Shown piece after piece: positions 1 through 5,541 of a stretch of DNA of 9,174 nucleotides. The stretch lies in contig JAUNUL010000098.1 of the NCBI GenBank assembly GCA_030538175.1, positions 1-9,174 on the forward strand, written 5' to 3'. Every line of letters begins with the position of its first letter. The stretch's first letter is position 1. Below the pieces are notes generated by a model that saw only the letters and a list, made by a program, of their open reading frames with translations, had not been told where the DNA came from and searched no databases. The position numbers were made by a program, and so were the translations under genes. The DNA is from Propionibacteriaceae bacterium (lineage in GTDB: Bacteria > Actinomycetota > Actinomycetes > Propionibacteriales > Propionibacteriaceae).

Positions 1-27
1 GAGCTTCCCCACTACCCGAGGTGAACG

Positions 28-921
28 ATGACCCTAACCCTGGACGAAGTCCGCAAGACCAAGTTCCACATGGCTCGGCGCACCGGCTATGAGGTCTCTG
101 AGGTCGATCTGTTCGTGGATCGCGTCGAGGCGTCCTTCGCCCAGCTCCTCGAAGAAAACCAGATGCTGAAGCAGCAGGTCGAGGCGCTCAAGCAGGCCCA
201 GGCCCGTCAGCGGGTCGAGCGCGAAGAGCCGGTGACCCAGGAGACCCGTCGTCCCGAACCGCCCACCCCGGCCCCTGCGGCCCCGGCACCGGCACCGACC
301 CCGGTCGCGACGGCTCCGCAGCCGCTCGCTCGCCCGGCCCAGCCGGGTGGCACGGAGAAGATCGTCGTCACGACATCCGCCGAGGCGAGCCCCGCGGTCG
401 TGCGGCTGGTCCAGCTGGCCACGGAGCAGTCCGAGCAGCTGGTCAATGAGGCCACCTCCGAGGCCAAGCGCAAGGTCGATGAGGCCAATCAGAAGGCCAA
501 CCAGATCACCACGGCGGCTCGCACCAAGTCCGAGCGGCTCGAGGCTGAGGCACGCACCAACGCGGAGCGCGTCACCAACGAGGCCCAGGGTCGCGCTGCA
601 GACCTGGATCGTCAGGTCGGGCTGCGTCGTTCGGAGTTGTTCGCCGAACTGGAGCAGGAGCGGGATCAGCTCCAGGACGCGGTGGGGCAGCTGCGTTCCT
701 TCGAGGCCAACTATCGTCAGTCGTTCTCCAGCCACCTGAAGCAGCAGTTGCAGTCGGTTGAGAGCATCTCGTTCGAGCCGTCGAACAAGCCGACGATCGC
801 TGATCGCAACGCCAACGTGGACGGGCGTCGCGCCCGTCAGGGTGGTGACACCGGCGGCCAGCAGAACAGCAACACCCCGCGCTTGGATGCTCTGCTCGGG
901 GAGAACCAGCGCAACAACTGA
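28..921 (+). CDS. divIVA: DivIVA/Wag31-type polar growth and cell-division coiled-coil protein
   Basis: Cytoplasmic scaffold that in actinobacteria marks curved membrane at cell poles and recruits the peptidoglycan synthesis machinery. The 297-residue protein has an N-terminal DivIVA domain (about 1-57, with GYEVSEVDLFVDRVE at 20-34), a Pro/Ala-rich disordered linker (about 74-107) and a long Ala/Glu/Arg coiled coil (about 120-247). It contains the LRSFEANYRQ block (222-231) that I associate with actinobacterial DivIVA, and ends in a polar tail. Start ATG 28 has GAGGTGA at 18-24. Bacillus DivIVA inserts a Phe before the Arg in its N-terminal membrane loop; the equivalent here reads MARRTGY (15-21), basic but without that aromatic. 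A strong hairpin lies just downstream, so the gene is probably transcribed apart from the lspA operon. It could be a paralogue rather than the main DivIVA, because its N-terminus diverges from the Wag31 consensus. Confidence 0.88.
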   Translation: MTLTLDEVRKTKFHMARRTGYEVSEVDLFVDRVEASFAQLLEENQMLKQQVEALKQAQARQRVEREEPVTQETRRPEPPTPAPAAPAPAPTPVATAPQPLARPAQPGGTEKIVVTTSAEASPAVVRLVQLATEQSEQLVNEATSEAKRKVDEANQKANQITTAARTKSERLEAEARTNAERVTNEAQGRAADLDRQVGLRRSELFAELEQERDQLQDAVGQLRSFEANYRQSFSSHLKQQLQSVESISFEPSNKPTIADRNANVDGRRARQGGDTGGQQNSNTPRLDALLGENQRNN

Positions 922-938
922 ATCGTGTGAGACACGAT
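922..938. other. Perfect 7-bp inverted repeat right after the divIVA stop
   Basis: ATCGTGT, spacer GAG, then ACACGAT directly follows the divIVA stop codon. In RNA it would form a hairpin with a 3-nt loop, 11 nt before the larger terminator hairpin. It may be part of a tandem terminator or 3'-end stabiliser. The alternative is an operator-like site for a dimeric repressor. Nothing in the sequence decides between these. Confidence 0.5.
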
Positions 939-949
939 CACGATCTCTG

Positions 950-983
950 ACGACGGGGCTCCGCTTGTGCGGGGCCCCGTCGT
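950..983 (+). terminator. Strong hairpin terminator after divIVA
   Basis: A 15-bp stem (950-964 with 969-983) closes a TTGT loop, with a single T/G wobble in an otherwise perfect G+C-rich helix starting ACGACGGGGC. No long T tract follows, only GTACTCTTC, which is common for actinobacterial terminators. It separates divIVA from the dksA-like/lspA/rluD operon. Confidence 0.8.
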
Positions 984-1048
984 GTACTCTTCACCGGACC
1001 ACCCGCCGGTCCGCTTGAGCCGGACTCTGACCCGGCATAGGAGCCTCG

Positions 1049-1510
1049 ATGCCCACTGACCAGAACGCCACACCAGCCGAATCCACCCCCGATCAGGTGT
1101 TCGTGGGAGTTGTGCCGGCTGATCTTCCGCACCGCGAGGGAGAGGAACCGTGGACTGCTGAGGAAGTGGACGAGGTCATCGCCGAGCTGAAGGAAGAGAT
1201 CGTCAAGCACCACCGGGCCATCGAGCAGGCAGAGGCGGAATTGCAGAACCTGCTCCGCGACAGCACTGAGGGTGCCGGTCGTGACCCCGCAGATGTTGGC
1301 TCGGCCAACTTTGAACGTGACCAGGAGATGTCCTTGGCCGCCAACGCGCGCGACATGCTCCAGCAGAGTGAGCTCGCACTGCGCATGCTGCAGCGCGGCA
1401 CCTATGGGCGCTGCGAGAGCTGTGGGGAGCCGATCGGCAAGGGCCGACTGCAGGTCTATCCCCGAGCCACGATGTGTCTGTCCTGCAAGCAGCGTCAAGA
1501 ACGGCGGTGA
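1049..1510 (+). CDS. TraR/DksA-family C4 zinc-finger protein
   Basis: Small RNA polymerase-associated type protein (153 aa) of the TraR/DksA family. A helical coiled-coil segment (about 35-115) is followed by a four-cysteine zinc finger: C122, C125, C143, C146 (CxxC-17-CxxC), within GTYGRCESCGEPI. At the predicted coiled-coil tip is DPAD (D79, D82). This matches the spacing of the two aspartates that in E. coli DksA reach the polymerase secondary channel, so the acidic tip seems retained. The first about 35 residues are acidic and probably disordered. ATG 1049 has AGGAG at 1039-1043. The stop overlaps the lspA start by 4 nt, making it the first gene of an operon with lspA and the pseudouridine synthase. 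A weak -10-like TACTCT lies at 985-990. Actual polymerase binding and ppGpp dependence are unknown for this group, so I give no symbol. Confidence 0.9.
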   Translation: MPTDQNATPAESTPDQVFVGVVPADLPHREGEEPWTAEEVDEVIAELKEEIVKHHRAIEQAEAELQNLLRDSTEGAGRDPADVGSANFERDQEMSLAANARDMLQQSELALRMLQRGTYGRCESCGEPIGKGRLQVYPRATMCLSCKQRQERR

Positions 1511-2070
1511 CTGACTCCGTGGTGAACCGACGGCGCGCGCGGACGCTGTTCGCGCTCATTGCCGTCAGTGTCCTCATCGTCGATGTCCTCACCAAGATCG
1601 CTGCGGTCGCCTGGCTCCGGCCGGCAGAGCCGGTGCCAGTGTTGGGTGACCTGCTGCGTCTCTATCTGATCCGCAACCCCGGCGCCGCCTTCTCCATCGG
1701 CGAAGGTGCCACGTGGGTCTTCACCATCTTGGCGGTGGTGGTGTTGGCGTTCCTGCTCATCGCCGTGGTGCCTGGTCTGCGTCATCGCGGTTGGGCGGTC
1801 GGGCTCGGGCTCGTCGTGGCGGGTATCAGCGGCAATCTGGGCGATCGACTCTTCCGGACACCCGGGTTCGCCCGTGGCCACGTCGTGGATTTCCTGCAGT
1901 TGCCCTATTGGCCGATCTTCAACGTGGCGGACATGGCGGTCGTTTTCGGTGCCGGGACCATCGTGTTCTGCTGGCTCGTGAAGGGGGTCGGGCACGACGG
2001 TGTGCTCGAATCAGAACGCGAGGACGCCAAACGGGTCGAGCAGGAGGCCAAGGAGACCGCGGGTGAGTGA
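1507..2070 (+). CDS. lspA: Lipoprotein signal peptidase (signal peptidase II)
   Basis: Membrane aspartyl protease that cleaves the signal peptide from prolipoproteins after the lipobox Cys is diacylglycerylated. The chosen start, GTG 1507 (187 aa), forms a GTGA overlap with the upstream stop. An upstream in-frame GTG at 1474 and GTGs at 1519 and 1522 are alternatives; no strong SD decides. Four membrane helices are visible, at about 15-34, 70-88, 96-111 and 144-159. Family blocks are RNPGAAFS (56-63), GNLGDR (109-114), VVDF with catalytic D128, and FNVAD with catalytic D142. The 14-residue distance between the two aspartates is shorter than the 19 of the Pseudomonas enzyme. The C-terminus carries a charged cytoplasmic-type tail (about 164-187). 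A likely client in this window is the lipoprotein encoded at 5538. Confidence 0.95.
   Translation: MTDSVVNRRRARTLFALIAVSVLIVDVLTKIAAVAWLRPAEPVPVLGDLLRLYLIRNPGAAFSIGEGATWVFTILAVVVLAFLLIAVVPGLRHRGWAVGLGLVVAGISGNLGDRLFRTPGFARGHVVDFLQLPYWPIFNVADMAVVFGAGTIVFCWLVKGVGHDGVLESEREDAKRVEQEAKETAGE
2051..2056 (+). promoter_or_regulatory. Ribosome binding site fixing the pseudouridine synthase start
   Basis: AGGAGA lies inside the 3' end of lspA, 6 nt before GTG 2063. It supports that start over in-frame upstream codons (the frame opens at 2000) and implies coupled translation with lspA, whose stop lies inside the new gene. Confidence 0.7.
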
Positions 2071-2992
2071 CCAAAGTCGGGTCCTGTTGGTGCCGGACGG
2101 GCTGGATGGGGAACGGGCTGATGCAGCCGGGGCCCGGATGCTGGGTCTGTCCCGCAGCCAGATGGCGGAGCTGGCCGAGCAGGGCCTGGTCCGCCAGGAC
2201 GGCGTCGTCCTCGCGAAATCCGACCGATTGCGCGGCGGGGCGATGCTGGAGGTCGAGCTGCCGGCGGTGGAGCGCGCTGTCCAGGTCACCCCTTCCGTGG
2301 TCGAAGGCGTCGGCATCATCCATGACGATGAGGACATCGTCGTGGTCGATAAACCTGTGGGTGTGGCCGCTCATCCGAGCCTTGGCTGGGAGGGGCCCTC
2401 GGTGGTGGAACACCTCGCCGGGGCGGGCTTTCGGATCTCGACGTCCGGGGCTCCGGAACGCCAGGGCATCGTGCAACGCCTTGACGTGGGCACCTCTGGT
2501 CTGATGGTGGTGGCCAAGAGCGAGCGGGCGTACACACTGCTCAAACGCGCCTTCCGCGACCGCACGGTCGAGAAGATCTATCACGCGGTCGTCCAGGGCC
2601 ACCCGGACCCATTCGCTGGCACGATCGATGCGCCGATCGCCCGGCATCCCGGATCGGAGTGGAAGATGGCCATCGTGGATGGGGGCCGGCACTCGATCAC
2701 GCACTACGGGACGCTTGAGGCGATGATCGGCACCACGCTGCTGGAGATCCATCTGGAGACCGGGCGGACGCATCAGATCCGGGTGCACATGGCGGCGATC
2801 AAGCATCCGTGCGTGGGGGACCCGACCTATGGCGGAGATCCCGTGCTCGCGGCCCGGTTGGGGTTGGAGCGACAGTGGCTGCATGCGGTGCAACTGGGCT
2901 TCGTGCACCCCGGAACCGGTGAGCCGGTGACGTTCCGGTCCGACTATCCGGACGACCTCCGGACCGCCCTTGACATCCTCCGGGCGGCCTGA
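2063..2992 (+). CDS. RluA/RluD-family 23S rRNA pseudouridine synthase
   Basis: Isomerises uridine to pseudouridine in rRNA. The 309-aa protein has an N-terminal S4-like RNA-binding region (about 12-65) and a PseudoU_synth_2 catalytic domain (about 85-285). Motif I is [12 protein letters not shown] (94-105). Motif II is [10 protein letters not shown] (138-147) with catalytic D141; the family usually has HRLD, so Gln replaces His here. The C-terminal signature is [14 protein letters not shown] (231-244). The start GTG 2063 overlaps the end of lspA by 8 nt and has a good RBS. By position after lspA and domain layout it is the actinobacterial RluD-type enzyme (the E. coli RluD target is helix 69), but exact uridines cannot be read from sequence, so no symbol is given. 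A weak hairpin follows. Confidence 0.93.
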   Translation: MSDQSRVLLVPDGLDGERADAAGARMLGLSRSQMAELAEQGLVRQDGVVLAKSDRLRGGAMLEVELPAVERAVQVTPSVVEGVGIIHDDEDIVVVDKPVGVAAHPSLGWEGPSVVEHLAGAGFRISTSGAPERQGIVQRLDVGTSGLMVVAKSERAYTLLKRAFRDRTVEKIYHAVVQGHPDPFAGTIDAPIARHPGSEWKMAIVDGGRHSITHYGTLEAMIGTTLLEIHLETGRTHQIRVHMAAIKHPCVGDPTYGGDPVLAARLGLERQWLHAVQLGFVHPGTGEPVTFRSDYPDDLRTALDILRAA

Positions 2993-3005
2993 GCTGGGCC
3001 AGCTT

Positions 3006-3031
3006 GGGCGCGGTCGATGGGGTACGCGCCC
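3006..3031 (+). terminator. Possible terminator after the lspA operon
   Basis: GGGCGCG (3006-3012) pairs with CGCGCCC (3025-3031) across a 12-nt loop, 14 nt after the pseudouridine synthase stop, with a short TTT at 3039-3041. A near-perfect dyad, AGCTGG-G-CCAGCT, also lies at 2992-3004. The hairpin is plausible but lacks a T tract. Confidence 0.4.
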
Positions 3032-3088
3032 CCGGCGCTTTCCCGACCCTGGTTCACTGCTTGTCACCCGTGCGTCATCTCTCCCGAG

Positions 3089-3104
3089 TAGGGTCAATCG
3101 TGTG
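3089..3104 (+). promoter_or_regulatory. Candidate leaderless -10 element for pyk
   Basis: TAGGGT (3089-3094, matching TAnnnT) is followed by exactly 7 nt and then GTG 3102. That is the spacing expected if transcription starts at or within a base or two of the start codon, as in many actinobacterial leaderless mRNAs. No convincing -35 is seen at 16-19 nt; TTGTCA at 3061-3066 is 22 nt away. The GGG within the element could alternatively act as a weak SD. Confidence 0.45.
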
Positions 3105-4559
3105 CAGAGAGCCAAGATCGTCGCCACCCTCGGACCATCCACCCAAGGTGTCCAGCGCCTGACCGACCTCATCGAGTCGGGCATGAACGTGGCGCGCTTC
3201 AACATGAGCCACGGAGATCACGCCGAGCACACCCGCCGACTGGCTGATTTGCGCAGCGCCACCGAGCACACCGGTCAGCCGGTCGGTGTGCTGGCTGATC
3301 TGCAGGGGCCCAAGATCCGGCTTGGGGTGTTCGATGACGGACCGGTGCGGCTGCGGTTCGGCGACCGCTTCGTGATCACCACCGAGCCGATCCTGGGCGA
3401 CGTCACCCGGTGCTCGACGACCCATGTGGGGCTGCCCCAGGATGTCCGCCCTGGTGACCCGATCCTCCTCGATGACGGGCGCGTGCAATTGGTCGCGGAG
3501 AAGGTCACCGACACCGACGTGATCACGCGCGTCACCGTCGGCGGCCCGCTGAACAACCACAAGGGCATCAACCTGCCTGGGGTGGCGGTGAACGTGCCGG
3601 CGCTGACCGAGAAGGACATCACGGACCTGCGGTGGGCCCTGCGCAATGACTTCGACATGATCGCGTTGTCGTTCGTCCGCTCGGCCGATGACGTGAAGCT
3701 CGTGCACGAGGTGATGGCCGAGGAGCGCCGTCGAGTGCCGGTGATCGCCAAGATCGAGAAGCCACAGGCCGTGGAGAACATCGAGGCGATCATCGACGCC
3801 TTCGACGCCATCATGGTGGCCCGCGGTGATCTCGGCGTCGAGTTGCCGCTTGAGGACGTGCCTATGGCGCAGAAGCGCATCATCTCCGCGGCCCGCCTCT
3901 GGGCCAAGCCGGTGATCGTCGCGACCCAGATGCTCGAGTCCATGATCACCGCGCCGCGCCCCACTCGGGCGGAGGCCTCGGATGTCGCGAACGCGGTGCT
4001 CGACGGCGCGGACGCCGTGATGCTGTCGGGGGAGACGTCGATCGGCCAATATCCCGTCCAATCCGTCAGCACGATGGCCCGGATCGTCGCGAAGACCGAG
4101 TCACAGGGGGTTGAGAGCATCGCCCGCATCGAGTGGGACCCCCGCACCACCGGTGGCGTGATCGCCAAGGCCGCGGCGGACGTGGCGGTGCAGATGAACG
4201 CCAAATATCTGGTGGCGTTCACCAAGTCCGGGGATACCGCGCGCAGGCTCGCACGCCTGCGCTGTCCCATCCCGATCCTCGTGTTCACCCCTGACGAGCG
4301 CACCCGCAAGATCCTGACCCTGGTCTGGGGCATCACGTCGTTCCAGATCCCGGAGGTCGATACCACCGAGGAAATGGTGCAGATGGTCGACCGGGCGCTC
4401 ACCGCATCGGGCCGGGTCTCCGTCGGCGACCGTGTCGTCATCGTTTCGGGATCCCCGGTGGGGGTGCCGGGCAAGACCAACGCCCTGCGCGTGCACAAGA
4501 TCCAGCCTGACCTCGGTGCGGCTGAGATCGACGAATGGCCTGCCCCACGGGTGGAGTGA
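3102..4559 (+). CDS. pyk: Pyruvate kinase
   Basis: Final glycolytic step: phosphoenolpyruvate plus ADP gives pyruvate plus ATP, in the cytoplasm. From GTG 3102 the protein has 485 aa and starts VQRAKIVATLGPS, the usual N-terminus of the family; an open frame extending upstream to 2970 is Arg/Pro-rich and not family-like. Active-site residues are R32 (ARFNMSHG), K217 and metal ligand E219 (AKIEKPQA), D243 (ARGDLGVE) and T275 (ATQMLESM). The lid domain spans about 70-160 and the C-terminal regulatory domain about 345-470. K71 in QGPKIR is at the position where K+-dependent enzymes have Glu (E117 of muscle PK), so a K+-independent enzyme is inferred. It has its own probable promoter and is followed by the conserved neighbour, an ANTAR regulator, across a convergent tRNA. 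Confidence 0.97.
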   Translation: MQRAKIVATLGPSTQGVQRLTDLIESGMNVARFNMSHGDHAEHTRRLADLRSATEHTGQPVGVLADLQGPKIRLGVFDDGPVRLRFGDRFVITTEPILGDVTRCSTTHVGLPQDVRPGDPILLDDGRVQLVAEKVTDTDVITRVTVGGPLNNHKGINLPGVAVNVPALTEKDITDLRWALRNDFDMIALSFVRSADDVKLVHEVMAEERRRVPVIAKIEKPQAVENIEAIIDAFDAIMVARGDLGVELPLEDVPMAQKRIISAARLWAKPVIVATQMLESMITAPRPTRAEASDVANAVLDGADAVMLSGETSIGQYPVQSVSTMARIVAKTESQGVESIARIEWDPRTTGGVIAKAAADVAVQMNAKYLVAFTKSGDTARRLARLRCPIPILVFTPDERTRKILTLVWGITSFQIPEVDTTEEMVQMVDRALTASGRVSVGDRVVIVSGSPVGVPGKTNALRVHKIQPDLGAAEIDEWPAPRVE

Positions 4560-4632
4560 CGCGGCTCAGGCCGCCGGAACGAACGCGACACGGCCACCGA
4601 ACGCGTGGAATGCCCGCCGCACCCCGTCACGG

Positions 4633-4690
4633 AAAAAACGAAACGAAACGAAACGAATGTGGGCCCCCGGATCTTTGATCCAGGGGCCCA
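4633..4690 (-). terminator. Intrinsic terminator for tRNA-Leu, convergent with pyk
   Basis: A 14-nt inverted repeat (4660-4673 with 4677-4690; arms TGGGCCC...GGATC) closes a 3-nt loop. The one non-Watson-Crick position is a G/U wobble when read on the minus strand but a C/A mismatch on the plus strand. On the minus strand the hairpin is followed by the T-rich tail down to 4633. Both points show it serves the tRNA gene first; it probably also stops pyk readthrough from the other side. Confidence 0.82.
4639..4657. repeat. CGAAA pentanucleotide tandem repeat
   Basis: CGAAA is repeated three times and followed by a partial fourth copy (CGAA), preceded by AAAAAA at 4633-4638. It is A-rich in an otherwise GC-rich region. 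On the minus strand it reads as a T-rich tail (TTTCG units, then TTTTTT) immediately after the terminator hairpin of the tRNA gene, which probably explains it. Confidence 0.85.
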
Positions 4691-4699
4691 ACTCGTGCG

Positions 4700-4784
4700 T
4701 ACCGGGAAGGGGACTCGAACCCCTACAGCCCGCTAAGGCCAGACGGGTTTGAGCCGTCCGCGTCTACCATTCCGCCACCCCGGC
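4700..4784 (-). tRNA. tRNA-Leu (anticodon CAA)
   Basis: An 85-nt class II tRNA decoding UUG. The acceptor is GCCGGGG against UCCCGGU with discriminator A73, the leucine identity base. The D arm has GGTAGACGC. The anticodon arm is GACGG-CTCAAAC-CCGTC, giving anticodon CAA preceded by U33. A long variable arm (GCCT/GGGC with loop TAGC) and the T arm AGGGG-TTCGAGT-CCCCT follow. Both acceptor ends are wobble pairs (G1-U72 and G7-U66). CCA is not encoded; the sequence after A73 is CGCACG. It lies opposite to its neighbours, between pyk and the response regulator. Confidence 0.95.
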
Positions 4785-4795
4785 GTGACCGGTTC

Positions 4796-4823
4796 ATGAT
4801 ACCCGCTCAACCGATCTGTCGCA
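4796..4823 (-). promoter_or_regulatory. Probable promoter of tRNA-Leu
   Basis: On the minus strand TATCAT (4796-4801) matches the -10 consensus at 5 of 6 positions and sits 11 nt before the mature tRNA 5' end, giving a very short leader. The -35 is poor: TGCGAC (4818-4823) at 16-nt spacing is the best I find. Confidence 0.5.
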
Positions 4824-4824
4824 T

Positions 4825-4851
4825 CTTGACGGGGGGAGTGGTCCCGTCAGG
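4825..4851. other. Dyad between divergent tRNA-Leu and regulator promoters
   Basis: TGACGGG (4827-4833) and CCCGTCA (4843-4849) form a perfect inverted repeat with a 9-nt spacer, extendable by T/G and C/G pairs on the outside. It lies upstream of the tRNA -10 and about 12 nt upstream of the regulator's -35, a suitable place for an operator. The function is unknown. Confidence 0.45.
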
Positions 4852-4862
4852 CGGCAGAGGGT

Positions 4863-4902
4863 TTGTCATTCTGAGGGAACCCGGACCACAATTGCACCCG
4901 TG
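4863..4902 (+). promoter_or_regulatory. Leaderless-type promoter of the ANTAR regulator gene
   Basis: TTGTCA (4863-4868, 5 of 6 to TTGACA), an 18-nt spacer, then CACAAT (4887-4892, 4 of 6 to TATAAT), then 7 nt to the GTG start at 4900. The only SD-like run, GAGGGA at 4874-4879, is 20 nt from the start and too far to act. Together these point to a leaderless mRNA beginning at or next to the GTG. Confidence 0.65.
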
Positions 4903-5541
4903 ACTGACCCAATTGAGCCCGCTGCCCCCAAAGACGCCGAGCAGCCCGCCGACTCCACTCGCCTTCGTGTCCTGGTGGCTGAGGATGAAGCGCTGATCAG
5001 GCTGGATCTCGTCGAATTGTTGACCGAGCAGGGATATGACGTGGTCGGTGAAGCCGCGGACGGCGAGGCTGCCGTCACGCTGGCTCGCGACCTCGAGCCC
5101 GACCTGGTGGTCATGGATGTGAAGATGCCCAAACAGGACGGCATCACCGCAGCCCAGATCATCGCCGAGGAACGCATCGCACCCGTGGTGATGCTGACCG
5201 CGTTCAGCCAGCGGGAACTGGTCGAGCGGGCCCGGGAAGCGGGGGCCATGGCCTATGTCGTGAAGCCTTTCGATGCCTCCGACGTGGTGCCGGCGATCGA
5301 GATCGCCATTGCGCGCTATCAGGAGATCCGTGCAGTCGAGGCCGAGGTGTCGGACCTGGAGGAGCGCCTCGCCTCGCGGAAGGCCGTTGACCAGGCCAAG
5401 GGCCTGCTGCAGCAGCAGTTCGGGATGTCGGAGCCCGAGGCGTTCCGTTGGATCCAGAAGTCCGCGATGGATATGCGCAAGTCCATGCGTGAAGTCGCCG
5501 AGGGCGTTATCGATCTCGCCAAGAAGAACAAGAAGAAGTGA
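4900..5541 (+). CDS. pdtaR: PdtaR-like response regulator with ANTAR RNA-binding domain
   Basis: Phosphorylation-controlled transcription antiterminator. In mycobacteria the homologue PdtaR (Rv1626) is activated by the histidine kinase PdtaS and binds paired stem-loops in target mRNAs. The 213-aa protein has a disordered acidic N-terminus (1-20), a receiver domain (about 22-140) with E28/D29 acid pocket, phosphoacceptor D73 (VVMDVKMP), T100 and K122, a helical linker, and an ANTAR domain (about 152-207; AKGLLQQQFGMSEPEAF at 166-182). It ends in a lysine-rich tail (KKNKKK). All receiver catalytic residues are present, unlike the pseudo-receivers of AmiR/NasT. GTG 4900 is favoured by the leaderless promoter. 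The stop overlaps the downstream lipoprotein start by 4 nt. No kinase gene is adjacent, consistent with the unlinked PdtaS of mycobacteria. I see no ANTAR-target double hairpin in the window. Confidence 0.93.
   Translation: MTDPIEPAAPKDAEQPADSTRLRVLVAEDEALIRLDLVELLTEQGYDVVGEAADGEAAVTLARDLEPDLVVMDVKMPKQDGITAAQIIAEERIAPVVMLTAFSQRELVERAREAGAMAYVVKPFDASDVVPAIEIAIARYQEIRAVEAEVSDLEERLASRKAVDQAKGLLQQQFGMSEPEAFRWIQKSAMDMRKSMREVAEGVIDLAKKNKKK

Noticed and set aside
985..990. TACTCT as a -10 for the dksA-like operon
   Set aside because: It matches TAnnnT, but no -35 exists at suitable distance and the sequence lies at the base of the terminator; too weak to list.
2970..3101. N-terminal extension of pyruvate kinase from the upstream open frame
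   Set aside because: The extra 44 residues are Arg/Pro/Gly-rich, precede the normal family start RAKIVATLGP, and cover the putative promoter.
1919..3205. Minus-strand open frame of 428 codons across lspA, the pseudouridine synthase and the pyk start
   Set aside because: It crosses three real genes and an intergenic region and has Arg/Pro/His-rich composition typical of antisense shadows.
3275..4630. Minus-strand open frame of 451 codons opposite pyk
   Set aside because: Ser/Thr/Arg-rich low-quality composition with no family motif; pyk on the other strand is certain.
4639..4657. CGAAA repeats as a CRISPR or iteron array
   Set aside because: The units are 5 bp with no spacers and they fit as the tail of the tRNA terminator.
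4803..4899. ANTAR-target double stem-loop or riboswitch upstream of the regulator
   Set aside because: Only one dyad is visible, no paired hexaloop structures are apparent, and the promoter geometry indicates a leaderless transcript.
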